A stretch of DNA of 39,024 bases from the IMG/VR virus record IMGVR_UViG_3300039106_000829, positions 1-39,024 of that record; one strand, written 5' to 3'. The translations under genes and the position numbers were made by a program. The notes under the pieces are model-generated. The model was not told where the DNA came from. It saw only the letters and a program-made list of their open reading frames with translations, and did no database searches. The DNA is from a virus. Position 1 is the first letter of the stretch, and each line of letters opens with the position of its first letter. Below are positions 31,407 through 39,016 of this stretch, in pieces.

Positions 31407-32252
31407 TTAGTTAATTGAATTGTTATAAAATAATGCGGGTCGTACTGGTGTTTGATGATTGCTGTTGTGTGTTTCACAAACGGGGACGGTTTTAAATTCT
31501 GCTATATCCCAATATTTTGCAAAATCAGTACAGTGAATACAATAGATATTTTTTTTCCTTTTATCAAAGTCTTCTTTTTTATATTTTTTATTATTTATAC
31601 TATCTTCTTCATGGATTTCAAAACCTTTAAGCATTAATGAATTAATCTCTGGAAAAGAGTTTATAGAATATGTATAGTCAACCATCCCCATTCCGTCGCA
31701 GGCTATGGCTGGGGCGGTTAGTTGATCAATTATCAAGTTAACATCTACTGTGCCAGTCGTGGTCATATTTAAATCAATTTTACAAGGAAAAACAGAGTCA
31801 TCAAAAGATAAAACTAGGTTTCCAGTTTCAAATACAACAAAAATATTTTTTACTACTATGTCTGTGTTTTCTATACAATCGTCATGGTCTTTGCTATTAT
31901 CAAAGTCATTATCAAGACAAGTTTTATTTATTGCTAAGCACGGGGCTTTATGTAACGAGCATAGGCCTTTGCTTATATTGCTATTTATACCTAAAATAAA
32001 AGAGCGCTCCCTTTCAGGAATGCTTTTATTTATATATGTTGCATAGGGGCCATACAGTATCTTCCCAAATTTTGTAACATGTTTAATATCTTTATCCATA
32101 TCACAACTATGTTCTTCGGGATATGTAAATAATCCAGCTATTAGCTGAATACAATGTGTTATTGTCAAGATTGGTTCATATGCGAATCCTTGGATATTTA
32201 TGCTCTTTATTGTTTTATTTGCATGAATTCTAGGATTTTTATCACCTGACAT
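31407..32252 (-). CDS. hypothetical Cys-rich protein
   Basis: A 281-aa protein I do not recognise. It contains about eleven cysteines, many spaced as possible metal ligands: CSLHKAPC in the middle, and in the C-terminal part CIHC followed by CETH about thirty residues later, which together could form one zinc site. Beta segments such as NIFVVFETGNLVLSFDD and VDVNLIIDQLTAPAIA suggest a mixed fold. There is no signal peptide. It is the last gene of the dioxygenase/glycosyltransferase run and overlaps the upstream dioxygenase by TAATG at 32252, so it is probably co-expressed and may act with it. No catalytic motif of a known hydroxylase is visible. Confidence 0.6.
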   Translation of the reverse strand: MSGDKNPRIHANKTIKSINIQGFAYEPILTITHCIQLIAGLFTYPEEHSCDMDKDIKHVTKFGKILYGPYATYINKSIPERERSFILGINSNISKGLCSLHKAPCLAINKTCLDNDFDNSKDHDDCIENTDIVVKNIFVVFETGNLVLSFDDSVFPCKIDLNMTTTGTVDVNLIIDQLTAPAIACDGMGMVDYTYSINSFPEINSLMLKGFEIHEEDSINNKKYKKEDFDKRKKNIYCIHCTDFAKYWDIAEFKTVPVCETHNSNHQTPVRPALFYNNSIN

Positions 32253-32938
32253 TAATTTAAGTAATGTCCTTCTTTTTGTTCCATTTTAACAGAACGCTCA
32301 TTAGCAAATAATGGCAAAGACCACTTATCTAAGTGTTTAGATATTTCTGAATATTCTTCAGTTCCATAGTTATAGAAAGATCCTGGATTTTTTTCTGGCT
32401 TTAATGCAAAATTAGAGTAAGCATATCTTCTTCCTGAATTTACCTTGCGAACTCCGTGCATATGTTCTGCCAATGCACCATGGATAACCAGATCTCCTGG
32501 CTGAACTGCAATCTCTACATTTTGATTAGGATAATAAAGCTCTCCACCAGTAAAATCACCGAAATACACAATAACTCCATGTGATAGAACGCAGCAGGTT
32601 CCCCATACATCTGGAACAGTTAGCTCTTCTGTCATACCCTCTCCTGGGCTATCACAGTGAGGCTGCATCTCTACACCTTCGGCATAGTAAATCATATTTA
32701 GTAGTGGGTGTATAACTAAGTCTGGATTAATTAATTCTGATACCTTCTCCCATACTGGAAAAAGTTCTGGCATGAAATCTGTTGTTTCAAAATCAATCTC
32801 ATCAAAGTAATGTGGCTTTACCTGTCTAGATGCTGTTATTGTGTTAATTTCATCAACTATTTCTTTGGGCAAGAAATTTTTATACCAAAAAATTCCATCT
32901 GCTACCTTGGTGATGTTTGGGTCTAGTTCAAATTTCAT
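32252..32938 (-). CDS. 2OG/Fe(II) dioxygenase, P4H-like
   Basis: A 228-aa dioxygenase. Metal ligands are His94 and Asp96 (QPHCDS) and His161 (EHMHGVRKV); Arg171 in SGRRYAYSNF should bind 2-oxoglutarate. The beta-turn FTGGELYYPNQN lies between, as in the P4H family. An insert (GEGMTEELTVPDVWGTCCV) after the HxD is longer than in the sister genes. The C-terminal 45 residues beyond the barrel are polar and helical. AGGAGA lies 7 nt before ATG, and the extended -10 TGGTAAAAT sits in the end of the upstream gene. It might act on a protein or a small molecule; the fold is certain, the substrate is not. Confidence 0.9.
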   Translation of the reverse strand: MKFELDPNITKVADGIFWYKNFLPKEIVDEINTITASRQVKPHYFDEIDFETTDFMPELFPVWEKVSELINPDLVIHPLLNMIYYAEGVEMQPHCDSPGEGMTEELTVPDVWGTCCVLSHGVIVYFGDFTGGELYYPNQNVEIAVQPGDLVIHGALAEHMHGVRKVNSGRRYAYSNFALKPEKNPGSFYNYGTEEYSEISKHLDKWSLPLFANERSVKMEQKEGHYLN

Positions 32939-32973
32939 ACGAATCTCCTATGCTCATAAATAACTTACTTTAA

Positions 32974-33564
32974 CTATTTTACCACATCTTTGTACCAAAA
33001 TCCAGGAGATATATACTTTATCCCAGACTTTACCATTAAAGATGCGTGATAATATGGGGGTGTAGATGGGAAAATCAAGATGCTTCCAGGATCTGGCTTT
33101 ATCTTAACATCCTGATCCCTGAAATGAATGTCTCCTCCAGTATAACTGTCATTTAGATAGCAAACTACAGATATTACTGGAGATCTTTCATCACCATACG
33201 AGTCAACATGATATCCCATTTCTTTTCCCTCTGAATATTTACTTATTGATATTGGCATTAAAGATCCTATATCTATATTAAACATTTTTGAATAATCTAA
33301 GGATGTTTCTTTAATTGGGTTAATTATGGAATCAATAATAAATTTTATATCTAAAGAGGAAGTGTCATATTTGTTTAGAAAAGTACTCTTTTTTTTGCCA
33401 AAAGTATAAGAACTATCAGATACATCCCAGTCTTCCCATTTTGATAATGCAGAGTTTTCGTCAATCAAAGAATCTGTTTGTTCAATAATGTCTACTAAGG
33501 TTTTGGTATTTTTTATAACATTCTTATAATATACAATCTTGTCGTATTGTTCAAAATCTAACAT
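32974..33564 (-). CDS. 2OG/Fe(II) dioxygenase, P4H-like (Lys variant)
   Basis: A 196-aa dioxygenase. Metal ligands are His119 and Asp121 (GYHVDSYGDE) and His173 (YYHASLMV). LNDSYTGGDIHFRDQDVKI is the diagnostic beta-turn. The residue expected to bind the 2-oxoglutarate C5 carboxylate is Lys183 (SGIKYISPGFW) rather than Arg. Lysine at this position is the state found in collagen prolyl-4-hydroxylases. Translation is coupled to the upstream gene by TAATG at 33564, with AAGG about 10 nt before. It belongs to a run of four dioxygenase genes without gaps. Confidence 0.9.
   Translation of the reverse strand: MLDFEQYDKIVYYKNVIKNTKTLVDIIEQTDSLIDENSALSKWEDWDVSDSSYTFGKKKSTFLNKYDTSSLDIKFIIDSIINPIKETSLDYSKMFNIDIGSLMPISISKYSEGKEMGYHVDSYGDERSPVISVVCYLNDSYTGGDIHFRDQDVKIKPDPGSILIFPSTPPYYHASLMVKSGIKYISPGFWYKDVVK
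32976..32984 (-). promoter_or_regulatory. extended -10 promoter TGGTAAAAT inside the end of a dioxygenase gene
   Basis: The minus strand reads TGGTAAAAT across the last codons of the 32974-33564 gene, upstream of the next gene's AGGAGA site. It fits TGNTANNNT but departs from TATAAT, so it is weaker than the others. Confidence 0.4.
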
Positions 33565-34286
33565 TAAATAACGCCTTTTTCCCAGTTAGCAAACTGCTCT
33601 TCTTGATCTTTTCTTGTTTGCAGTAGTTCTTTTTCCCATGCATCTAGGGTATCTTGATCGTATTCAGCATCTTTATAATCCCAAAAAGATACCATTGTGT
33701 ATCTGGTTCCAGACAATATTTCTGTAACTCCGTGAATATTCTCAACTCCTCCACAAAAAACATAGTACGAATTTTTATTAGGTTTAAAAGAAATATCGTG
33801 TTCAGGGAAATACAAATTTCCACCTTCATAATTATCATTTAAGTATAGAATACCAACGTACTTGTTGATTGCAAAAGCACTTGGAACACCATCTTTATCT
33901 GAATTGTCTGAGTGTGGGTTAGCGAATCCTCCTACATCCCATTTTTGAGCATGTGAAGTATTTGGTCTAACCTCTTCTTCAAAAACTATCTCAACTGCCT
34001 CTTTAAACTTATTTCTTAGTATTTCAAAAAATCGTTCTTGAAGTCCAAACTTGGCAAAGTTTTCATCTTCTGCTGGTAAGCCCATACCTTTTGAACCATA
34101 AAAAGCTATCGGACCCCACTGTTCTTCACAAAAGTTAAAATATTTTACCATGGATGCTGCGGTATCATCTGAAATAAAGTTTGGAATTTCTACAATCCTA
34201 TTATAAGTAATACCAAGATTGCCTTTTGTATTTGGCTCATCTTTTAAGTAATTAAAATCTTTTCTATTTAAGTTTTCTATTATCAT
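33564..34286 (-). CDS. 2OG/Fe(II) dioxygenase, P4H-like
   Basis: A 240-aa dioxygenase. Metal ligands are His125 and Asp127 (NPHSDNSD) and His185 (NIHGVTEI); Arg195 in SGTRYTMVSFW binds 2-oxoglutarate. LNDNYEGGNLYFPEHDISF is the family turn. A charged C-terminal helix of about 35 residues (KELLQTRKDQEEQFANWEKG) follows the barrel. The start overlaps the upstream gene by 23 nt and has AAGGG 9 nt before ATG, so reinitiation is likely. The VGGFANPHSD context resembles P4H-like proteins of marine and freshwater phages. Protein substrate unknown. Confidence 0.92.
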   Translation of the reverse strand: MIIENLNRKDFNYLKDEPNTKGNLGITYNRIVEIPNFISDDTAASMVKYFNFCEEQWGPIAFYGSKGMGLPAEDENFAKFGLQERFFEILRNKFKEAVEIVFEEEVRPNTSHAQKWDVGGFANPHSDNSDKDGVPSAFAINKYVGILYLNDNYEGGNLYFPEHDISFKPNKNSYYVFCGGVENIHGVTEILSGTRYTMVSFWDYKDAEYDQDTLDAWEKELLQTRKDQEEQFANWEKGVI

Positions 34287-35085
34287 TGTTTAAACCCTTT
34301 TCCAATCTATCTCGAACAATCGTTTTTTCATATAGGTCGTTCCATTCTTTAGATCCATACTTTTGCTCCAATTCTAACCAATCTTCTGATGGCTCCCCTG
34401 GCAATAAATAAAAATATCTTATGAAGTATTTATCACTATTTTTAATTTCTGTAACTCCATGAAAATATACACCATCTTCTGATAAAAGTTTTGGGTGACC
34501 TGAGGGGAAAACAACAACATCTCCTGCAACTGGTACGTAGGTTTTTCTTTCTTCATTCTTCATTAACTTAAAAACAACATCTCCACCTGTATAATCATCA
34601 TTTAGATACATTGTGCAAGTTAATGCAAATTTAGGCTTAGATGAATCAAACTCTGCCCACTGATAGTCTGTATGATAGGTCATTGTCAAATTGCCTGCAA
34701 CGTCTTGTGGGTGCATAATAATATCTTGATCATATCTGCAGTAGGATGGTCCCATTTTTGTCCAATGGTCTTCTACCTTTATATTGTGTTCTTTTAAAAA
34801 ATGACCTGTCGCAATTTCAAAAGCATCTAAAATTTGGTTTTTATAAAATTTTTCCTTTTGATATCTTTTATTATTTATTAAATCAGGATCATTTTCTGCT
34901 ACCGATCCCGCATTCATGTAACTTCCAAAAGATCCCCACTTGTCCCAACCTTTAAATATAAAGCTAGAGGATGGATCTTTTTCTGAATCTTTTAATATAT
35001 TTACAAGATTTTGTGGCTCAGTAATTAAATTTTTATAAACATAAATATTTTTATCAAATTTTTCATATACAAGATTATCTGACAT
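34264..35085 (-). CDS. 2OG/Fe(II) dioxygenase, P4H-like, larger form
   Basis: A 273-aa dioxygenase, the largest of the set. Metal ligands are His138 and Asp140 (TYHTDYQWAE) and His209 (YFHGVTEI). The 2-oxoglutarate anchor is Lys219 or Arg223 (SDKYFIRYFY). LNDDYTGGDVVFKLMK is the family turn, with an insertion (NEERKTYVPVAGDV) before the distal part. A C-terminal extension carries EDWLELEQKYGSKEWNDLYE. The start overlaps the upstream dioxygenase by 11 nt, with AGGGGGG nearby as Shine-Dalgarno. No signal peptide, so it should act in the cytoplasm on newly made protein or a metabolite. Confidence 0.9.
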   Translation of the reverse strand: MSDNLVYEKFDKNIYVYKNLITEPQNLVNILKDSEKDPSSSFIFKGWDKWGSFGSYMNAGSVAENDPDLINNKRYQKEKFYKNQILDAFEIATGHFLKEHNIKVEDHWTKMGPSYCRYDQDIIMHPQDVAGNLTMTYHTDYQWAEFDSSKPKFALTCTMYLNDDYTGGDVVFKLMKNEERKTYVPVAGDVVVFPSGHPKLLSEDGVYFHGVTEIKNSDKYFIRYFYLLPGEPSEDWLELEQKYGSKEWNDLYEKTIVRDRLEKGLNNDNRKLK

Positions 35086-35755
35086 TAGGCCCCCCTGTAT
35101 GTTCTAATATTTCCCAAAAAAAAGGGCAAGTATATCTAATACCGCTTTTAACTTCAGTTACTCCATGAATATAATTTCTATCTCCTGGGAAAAAGTATGC
35201 TGCTCCCTTTTTAGGCTTAAACTGAACTTGCTGTAGTGGAAAGTATAGCTCTCCTCCCTCATAGTCATCATTTAAATAAAATAGACTAGATAAGTCATAG
35301 TTAGGAAAGCTATTTGGTTTTCCTGCATCTGGTCCGTCATGTAGTTCTTTATCCGCATGAGGATTTTGAAATTGTCCTGGAAGCCACCTGACTATAGTTT
35401 CGGATGTTGGAAAAACTTTTACATTGTAAAAATTTTCAATAATTGGTTTTAATCTTTCAAAAAGTCTAGCAATTACTTGACTGATCAATACATCATTTTG
35501 ATCTAAAGATCTTCTAGTTGCAACTCTATCTTTCCAATAATCAGAATCATAGGTTACAGTCCCATTTTCATTTCTTTCAGTTTCTGTTTTGTCCCAAATT
35601 GTAATTGATTTTGCAGCTTTTTCTAAAAACTCCATCTCTTCTTCAGTCATAAAGTTTTCTAGTTCAACAATCATATCTTTGCTGTTTCCAAAAAACCCTG
35701 AAGGAGTAATAGATTTACCTGTACCTACTGACTGGTCTACATTAATATTTTTCAT
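35075..35755 (-). CDS. 2OG/Fe(II) dioxygenase, P4H-like
   Basis: A 226-aa dioxygenase. Metal ligands are His133 and Asp135 (NPHADKE) and His197 (YIHGVTEV); Arg207 in SGIRYTCPFFW is the 2-oxoglutarate anchor. LNDDYEGGELYFPLQQVQF is typical. It is the first gene of the four-gene dioxygenase run. The start lies 6 nt behind a perfect extended -10 (TGATATAAT), and there is no Shine-Dalgarno at a useful distance, so the message is probably leaderless. It closely resembles the 33564-34286 protein in motif wording and may be its nearest paralog here. Confidence 0.92.
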   Translation of the reverse strand: MKNINVDQSVGTGKSITPSGFFGNSKDMIVELENFMTEEEMEFLEKAAKSITIWDKTETERNENGTVTYDSDYWKDRVATRRSLDQNDVLISQVIARLFERLKPIIENFYNVKVFPTSETIVRWLPGQFQNPHADKELHDGPDAGKPNSFPNYDLSSLFYLNDDYEGGELYFPLQQVQFKPKKGAAYFFPGDRNYIHGVTEVKSGIRYTCPFFWEILEHTGGPNVR

Positions 35756-35761
35756 ATTTAT

Positions 35762-35770
35762 ATTATATCA
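35762..35770 (-). promoter_or_regulatory. extended -10 promoter TGATATAAT for the dioxygenase run
   Basis: A perfect extended -10 overlapping the stop codon of the upstream gene, followed by six bases and ATG 35755. It would produce a leaderless transcript for the four dioxygenase genes. Confidence 0.6.
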
Positions 35771-36523
35771 TTCCTTTGGGTTTTTCTGTGACTCTGGCAT
35801 ATCTGGTGAGAGTGTTGTTCGGGTTCTAGAAAAATCATTAATTTTAAGCTTTATAGATTTAGCCTCATGTGCACCCATTTTAGTCCCATCATAGTCTACT
35901 GCATCTCTATAAAAATTAGTAAATCCGTCCTTGCTTTTTTCTGCCCATACTTTAGCCTTTTCTTCTCTATTTTTATAAAAATCATCTGAAAATATTTTAT
36001 CTTCAATGACTAGCTCAGCCTCATTTAATTTTTTAATAGATACAGGAATAAACGTTGCTACTGGAGTTCCAGCAGGAATTCTGATTACGGAGTTTGCTCT
36101 TGTTATCATCCAAGCTACGGGGATTGCATCATTAAAAAATGATGTAGAAATTAAGCTAGTAAATGGGGTTGCTCCATCTATAAAATAATTAGGAGGAACA
36201 ATTTGTAACATTGTTGTATTTTCATCTGTTTCAAAAAAAATTCCTGTGTAAAAGCTAATCGTTCCATTCCCTCTTGATGTAGTACATACATTTCCTGGAT
36301 CTTTAATTATTTTTACATGGTAGTCTTGGGACTCAGAAATTCCATCCCAGACAAACTCTATATCATCCATGAAAGATATAGACCACCCAAGGGTATTCGC
36401 AAGAGTAACTGGAAAACACTTGTATGCGTGTGCCCCTCCAGTATTATCCATCCACTCCCTTTTTACATGAGTTTGCTCTATCTTTACCCTAACTGATGGA
36501 TCTTTGTAAGCCTTTACTTGCAT
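35768..36523 (-). CDS. conserved protein of unknown function, DUF6065-like (paralog A)
   Basis: A 251-aa beta-rich protein of unknown function. It has a KCFPVTLANTLGWSISF segment near residue 35, an IEFVWDG turn, and RIPAGTPVATFIPV near residue 150, followed by a charged helical C-terminus (KNREEKAKVWAEKSKDGF). These features remind me of the DUF6065 family, but I could not test that. The 37197-37979 protein shares the order of motifs (K-x-CP, GNGTI, IP-x-GTP, P), so the two are distant paralogs. The gene overlaps a dioxygenase gene upstream (TAATG at 36523). Its interleaving with hydroxylases suggests it acts in the same pathway, possibly as a partner. No catalytic residues can be named. Confidence 0.7.
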   Translation of the reverse strand: MQVKAYKDPSVRVKIEQTHVKREWMDNTGGAHAYKCFPVTLANTLGWSISFMDDIEFVWDGISESQDYHVKIIKDPGNVCTTSRGNGTISFYTGIFFETDENTTMLQIVPPNYFIDGATPFTSLISTSFFNDAIPVAWMITRANSVIRIPAGTPVATFIPVSIKKLNEAELVIEDKIFSDDFYKNREEKAKVWAEKSKDGFTNFYRDAVDYDGTKMGAHEAKSIKLKINDFSRTRTTLSPDMPESQKNPKE

Positions 36524-37185
36524 TACTCATTGTCCCATTTTGGATCATACATTTCTGGAGTATGAAATTTTTTACTATAATCAAGCATTGTAACTATTGA
36601 GTACTTATTCCCAGAATGTACAGGCATAGCTTGATGAGGATACATATAGTTTGATGGAAAAACAAATAGATCTCCCGCTTCTGGTTTAACTTTTAAATCT
36701 TGTAGCCTAAAGTAAAGCTCTCCACCTTCATAATCATCGTTAACATAGGCTACCAGTGAAACTGTACAGTTATAAGAAAACCCATGATCATGATGCTCCA
36801 TAAAATGTTGCCCTGGACCATACTTTATAAAATTAAAAGCTTCCCAATATTTGAGATCCATAATATTGTGATCTTTGCGATAATCCTCTACTGCTTGAAA
36901 TTGAACATCGTACAAATCTTGCCACAGAGATTGAAGCGCCAAAGACTTTTCGCTTGGGTCATGTGCTATATCTTCTTTCCTAAACTTAAAATCTTGACAA
37001 TCTCTATATTCTGGCATAAGCTGTTGATATCCAACATATGCTGGTCTCCAGGTATAGGTTTCATTGCTATCAATTGCACTAATGTTAGACTCAAGCCTAT
37101 TAATAACATCAAGTTCTTTTTTTATGACATTTTTATATAAAACAATGCCATTTCCCAAACTTTGTTTATCTGTCCAAGTTTTCAT
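36523..37185 (-). CDS. 2OG/Fe(II) dioxygenase, P4H-like (Lys variant)
   Basis: A 220-aa dioxygenase lying between the two DUF6065-like genes. Metal ligands are His131 and Asp133 (FMEHHDHGF) and His184 (MYPHQAMPV). The 2-oxoglutarate anchor is Lys194 (SGNKYSIVTM), another Lys variant. VNDDYEGGELYFRLQDLKV is the family turn. The ATG has AAGGGG 6 nt upstream, a good Shine-Dalgarno. The N-terminal half (YKNVIKKELDVINRLESNI) starts with the YKNVI/YKNFL-type phrase shared with other dioxygenases here (for example YKNVIKNTKTLVDII in the 32974-33564 gene), which indicates common descent. Confidence 0.9.
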   Translation of the reverse strand: MKTWTDKQSLGNGIVLYKNVIKKELDVINRLESNISAIDSNETYTWRPAYVGYQQLMPEYRDCQDFKFRKEDIAHDPSEKSLALQSLWQDLYDVQFQAVEDYRKDHNIMDLKYWEAFNFIKYGPGQHFMEHHDHGFSYNCTVSLVAYVNDDYEGGELYFRLQDLKVKPEAGDLFVFPSNYMYPHQAMPVHSGNKYSIVTMLDYSKKFHTPEMYDPKWDNE

Positions 37186-37196
37186 AGATTCCCCTT

Positions 37197-37979
37197 TTAT
37201 TTGTAGTCTCTTTTAGACCAAACTTTGTTTTTGTATATTCCGCCGTCTGGTTTTCGATAAAATTGCATGTTCTCTACCATTTTACCATAAATTGTTTTTT
37301 CATCTTGAGTCTCTATTTCATGTTCCCAATTTTCTCTTCTAAATGGCAAAATTTGCATATATGGAGTTCCTTCAGGAATTGTTCCTTCCCATCCATCAAC
37401 TATAAAAAATGGAAATGAGCCAGAGATATGGACCTTGTCGTTATCAACAATTCCTGTTGTATTCAAAAATGGCAAATCAAATCTATTCATTGGAGTCATG
37501 TATAAACAACTATACCCTTCTGGAACTTCCAAACCCCAGTCTGGAGACCAAGCAAAATGATCTTTGTAATAGCCTGATGGGTGTTGGAATTGTGGCATTG
37601 GTAGTCTTTTGGTGCAAAAATCTTGATGCTTTTCATCATGTACTTTTACATCAATTGTTCCGTTTCCATTTTTAAAAAATGTTAAGGCGGATGGAGTTTT
37701 TAATACATATCCAGTTATGAAAGAATCCATTAAGGATGGGCAGGCTTTCCATGTTGGTATCTTTCCATAATCATCCGTTGTGCCTTCTTTAGGAAAAGGA
37801 CATACTTCTTTTGTAGCACTATAATATTCATTAGTATAAGGATTTTTTGCAAATCTGTCAGCATCTTTATACCAATCGGGGATTGTATCTTGTGTAGAAG
37901 ATGGAGCTGAAACGCTTTCTTTAGTGAGCCACGGCCTATATGATTTAAAAATTATTTTATTTATATTTTTTAGGTTCAT
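37197..37979 (-). CDS. conserved protein of unknown function, DUF6065-like (paralog B)
   Basis: A 260-aa protein of unknown function. The N-terminus has FKSYRPWLTKESVSAPSS and a PDWYKDADRF motif. The core has KACPSLMDSFITGYVLKTP, FKNGNGTIDVKVHDEKH and, near the end, TIPEGTPYMQILPFRREN, equivalent to the IPAGTP motif of the paralog at 35768-36523. A beta-barrel fold is likely. The start lies 6 nt behind TGATACAAT, with no Shine-Dalgarno, so it is a leaderless candidate. It follows the glycosyltransferase by 12 nt and precedes a dioxygenase, so it belongs to the modification module. It might bind or recruit a substrate; this is speculation. Confidence 0.7.
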   Translation of the reverse strand: MNLKNINKIIFKSYRPWLTKESVSAPSSTQDTIPDWYKDADRFAKNPYTNEYYSATKEVCPFPKEGTTDDYGKIPTWKACPSLMDSFITGYVLKTPSALTFFKNGNGTIDVKVHDEKHQDFCTKRLPMPQFQHPSGYYKDHFAWSPDWGLEVPEGYSCLYMTPMNRFDLPFLNTTGIVDNDKVHISGSFPFFIVDGWEGTIPEGTPYMQILPFRRENWEHEIETQDEKTIYGKMVENMQFYRKPDGGIYKNKVWSKRDYK

Positions 37980-37985
37980 TATATA

Positions 37986-37994
37986 ATTGTATCA
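37986..37994 (-). promoter_or_regulatory. extended -10 promoter TGATACAAT before paralog B
   Basis: TGATACAAT overlaps the TGA stop of the glycosyltransferase gene. Six bases separate it from ATG 37979. Spacing matches the leaderless cases at 35755 and 1925. Confidence 0.5.
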
Positions 37995-39005
37995 CACTAG
38001 GGGATGTTCCATTAATTTGTTTTGATAAGAAAGTATATCTTTTCTTGGTGGCATTGCTACGTGATCAAATGGTGAGCTTGATGTTTTAATATGATAATAA
38101 TAATCTGGATCATATTTTAAATATTTTATATTTAGTTTAGTTAGGTCAAAAAAAATTTTTAATACCTTAATCGGAATATGCTCTTTTCCAGAAAGCAATC
38201 TTGCGGTGTAATCAGTTGCTTCTTTTGTGTGCTGCCAATAATGTTCTTTTCTTTCGTCTGCCCAGGGTCTATGCTCAAACCTTGTATAAGATCCATTTGA
38301 TTGCCTATGGGAAGTATTATGAAAAACATCTCTTGCCCCAATACTATAAATGCTCCATCCTTTATAAAATGTATTAAGTGCCAAATCTATTTCTTCTGTA
38401 TTAAAAGCAGATTTTTCATTAAAGCCTACCTGATCTACCCACGCCTTAGGCGCAAATAAAAAAGCACAGGTTGGCCAATAAGTTAAGGATACTTCTTCTA
38501 AACTCATTTCTCTATATTTTGGAAATAGGAATCCTGGAACTAAACTTTCATAGTTATTTGCTGTTTTAGATATCTTAGGCTCTATATTTATGTTTATCGA
38601 ACCATCTTCTAAAATTTCATATGGTGGTGGAGCATAACAAAGTATAAAATTTGTATTTTTTATTTTTAATATTTTATTATAATCTGAAATTACTTTAGTA
38701 TCCCATCCCAGTAATGCATGTGTGTGGGAGTCAAACTGAACTAAATAGTCATACTCTATTCCGGGCTTAGTTGCTAAATTTCTTGCCCAACATAAGCCAC
38801 CCCTATAAATACTGGGATCAAAGTGTTTATACACCATCTGTCCCTCTGGAATAAAAGGAAAGTCATATTCTTTATAATCTTCTGAAACAAGAGAAAATAT
38901 TAGGTTCTCTTTTTTTTCTGCTGTATCCCATAAAATTTTAACTGTGTTATAGAATTCTGGATCACAATAATTAACAATACTAATTAATATTTTTTTATTA
39001 TTCAT
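37992..39005 (-). CDS. GlcNAc transferase-like glycosyltransferase (PF11397, Skp1 Gnt1 type)
   Basis: A 337-aa GT-A fold glycosyltransferase. It opens with a GT2-like strand (KKILISIVNYCDPEFYNTV), then YRGGLCWARNLAT near residue 68, and FDSHTHALLGWD with the metal-binding Asp92-x-His94. TEEIDLALNTFYKGWSIYS near residue 203 and VFHNTSHR near 227 complete the pattern of the PF11397 family. That family includes Dictyostelium Gnt1, which adds GlcNAc to hydroxyproline on Skp1 in the cytoplasm. No signal peptide or membrane segment was seen, so it is cytoplasmic. The ATG at 39005 has no Shine-Dalgarno; a TATAAT lies 11 nt upstream. The gene is complete. Donor and acceptor are inferred from the family. 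Confidence 0.88.
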   Translation of the reverse strand: MNNKKILISIVNYCDPEFYNTVKILWDTAEKKENLIFSLVSEDYKEYDFPFIPEGQMVYKHFDPSIYRGGLCWARNLATKPGIEYDYLVQFDSHTHALLGWDTKVISDYNKILKIKNTNFILCYAPPPYEILEDGSININIEPKISKTANNYESLVPGFLFPKYREMSLEEVSLTYWPTCAFLFAPKAWVDQVGFNEKSAFNTEEIDLALNTFYKGWSIYSIGARDVFHNTSHRQSNGSYTRFEHRPWADERKEHYWQHTKEATDYTARLLSGKEHIPIKVLKIFFDLTKLNIKYLKYDPDYYYHIKTSSSPFDHVAMPPRKDILSYQNKLMEHPLV

Positions 39006-39016
39006 TTTTATAAAAT

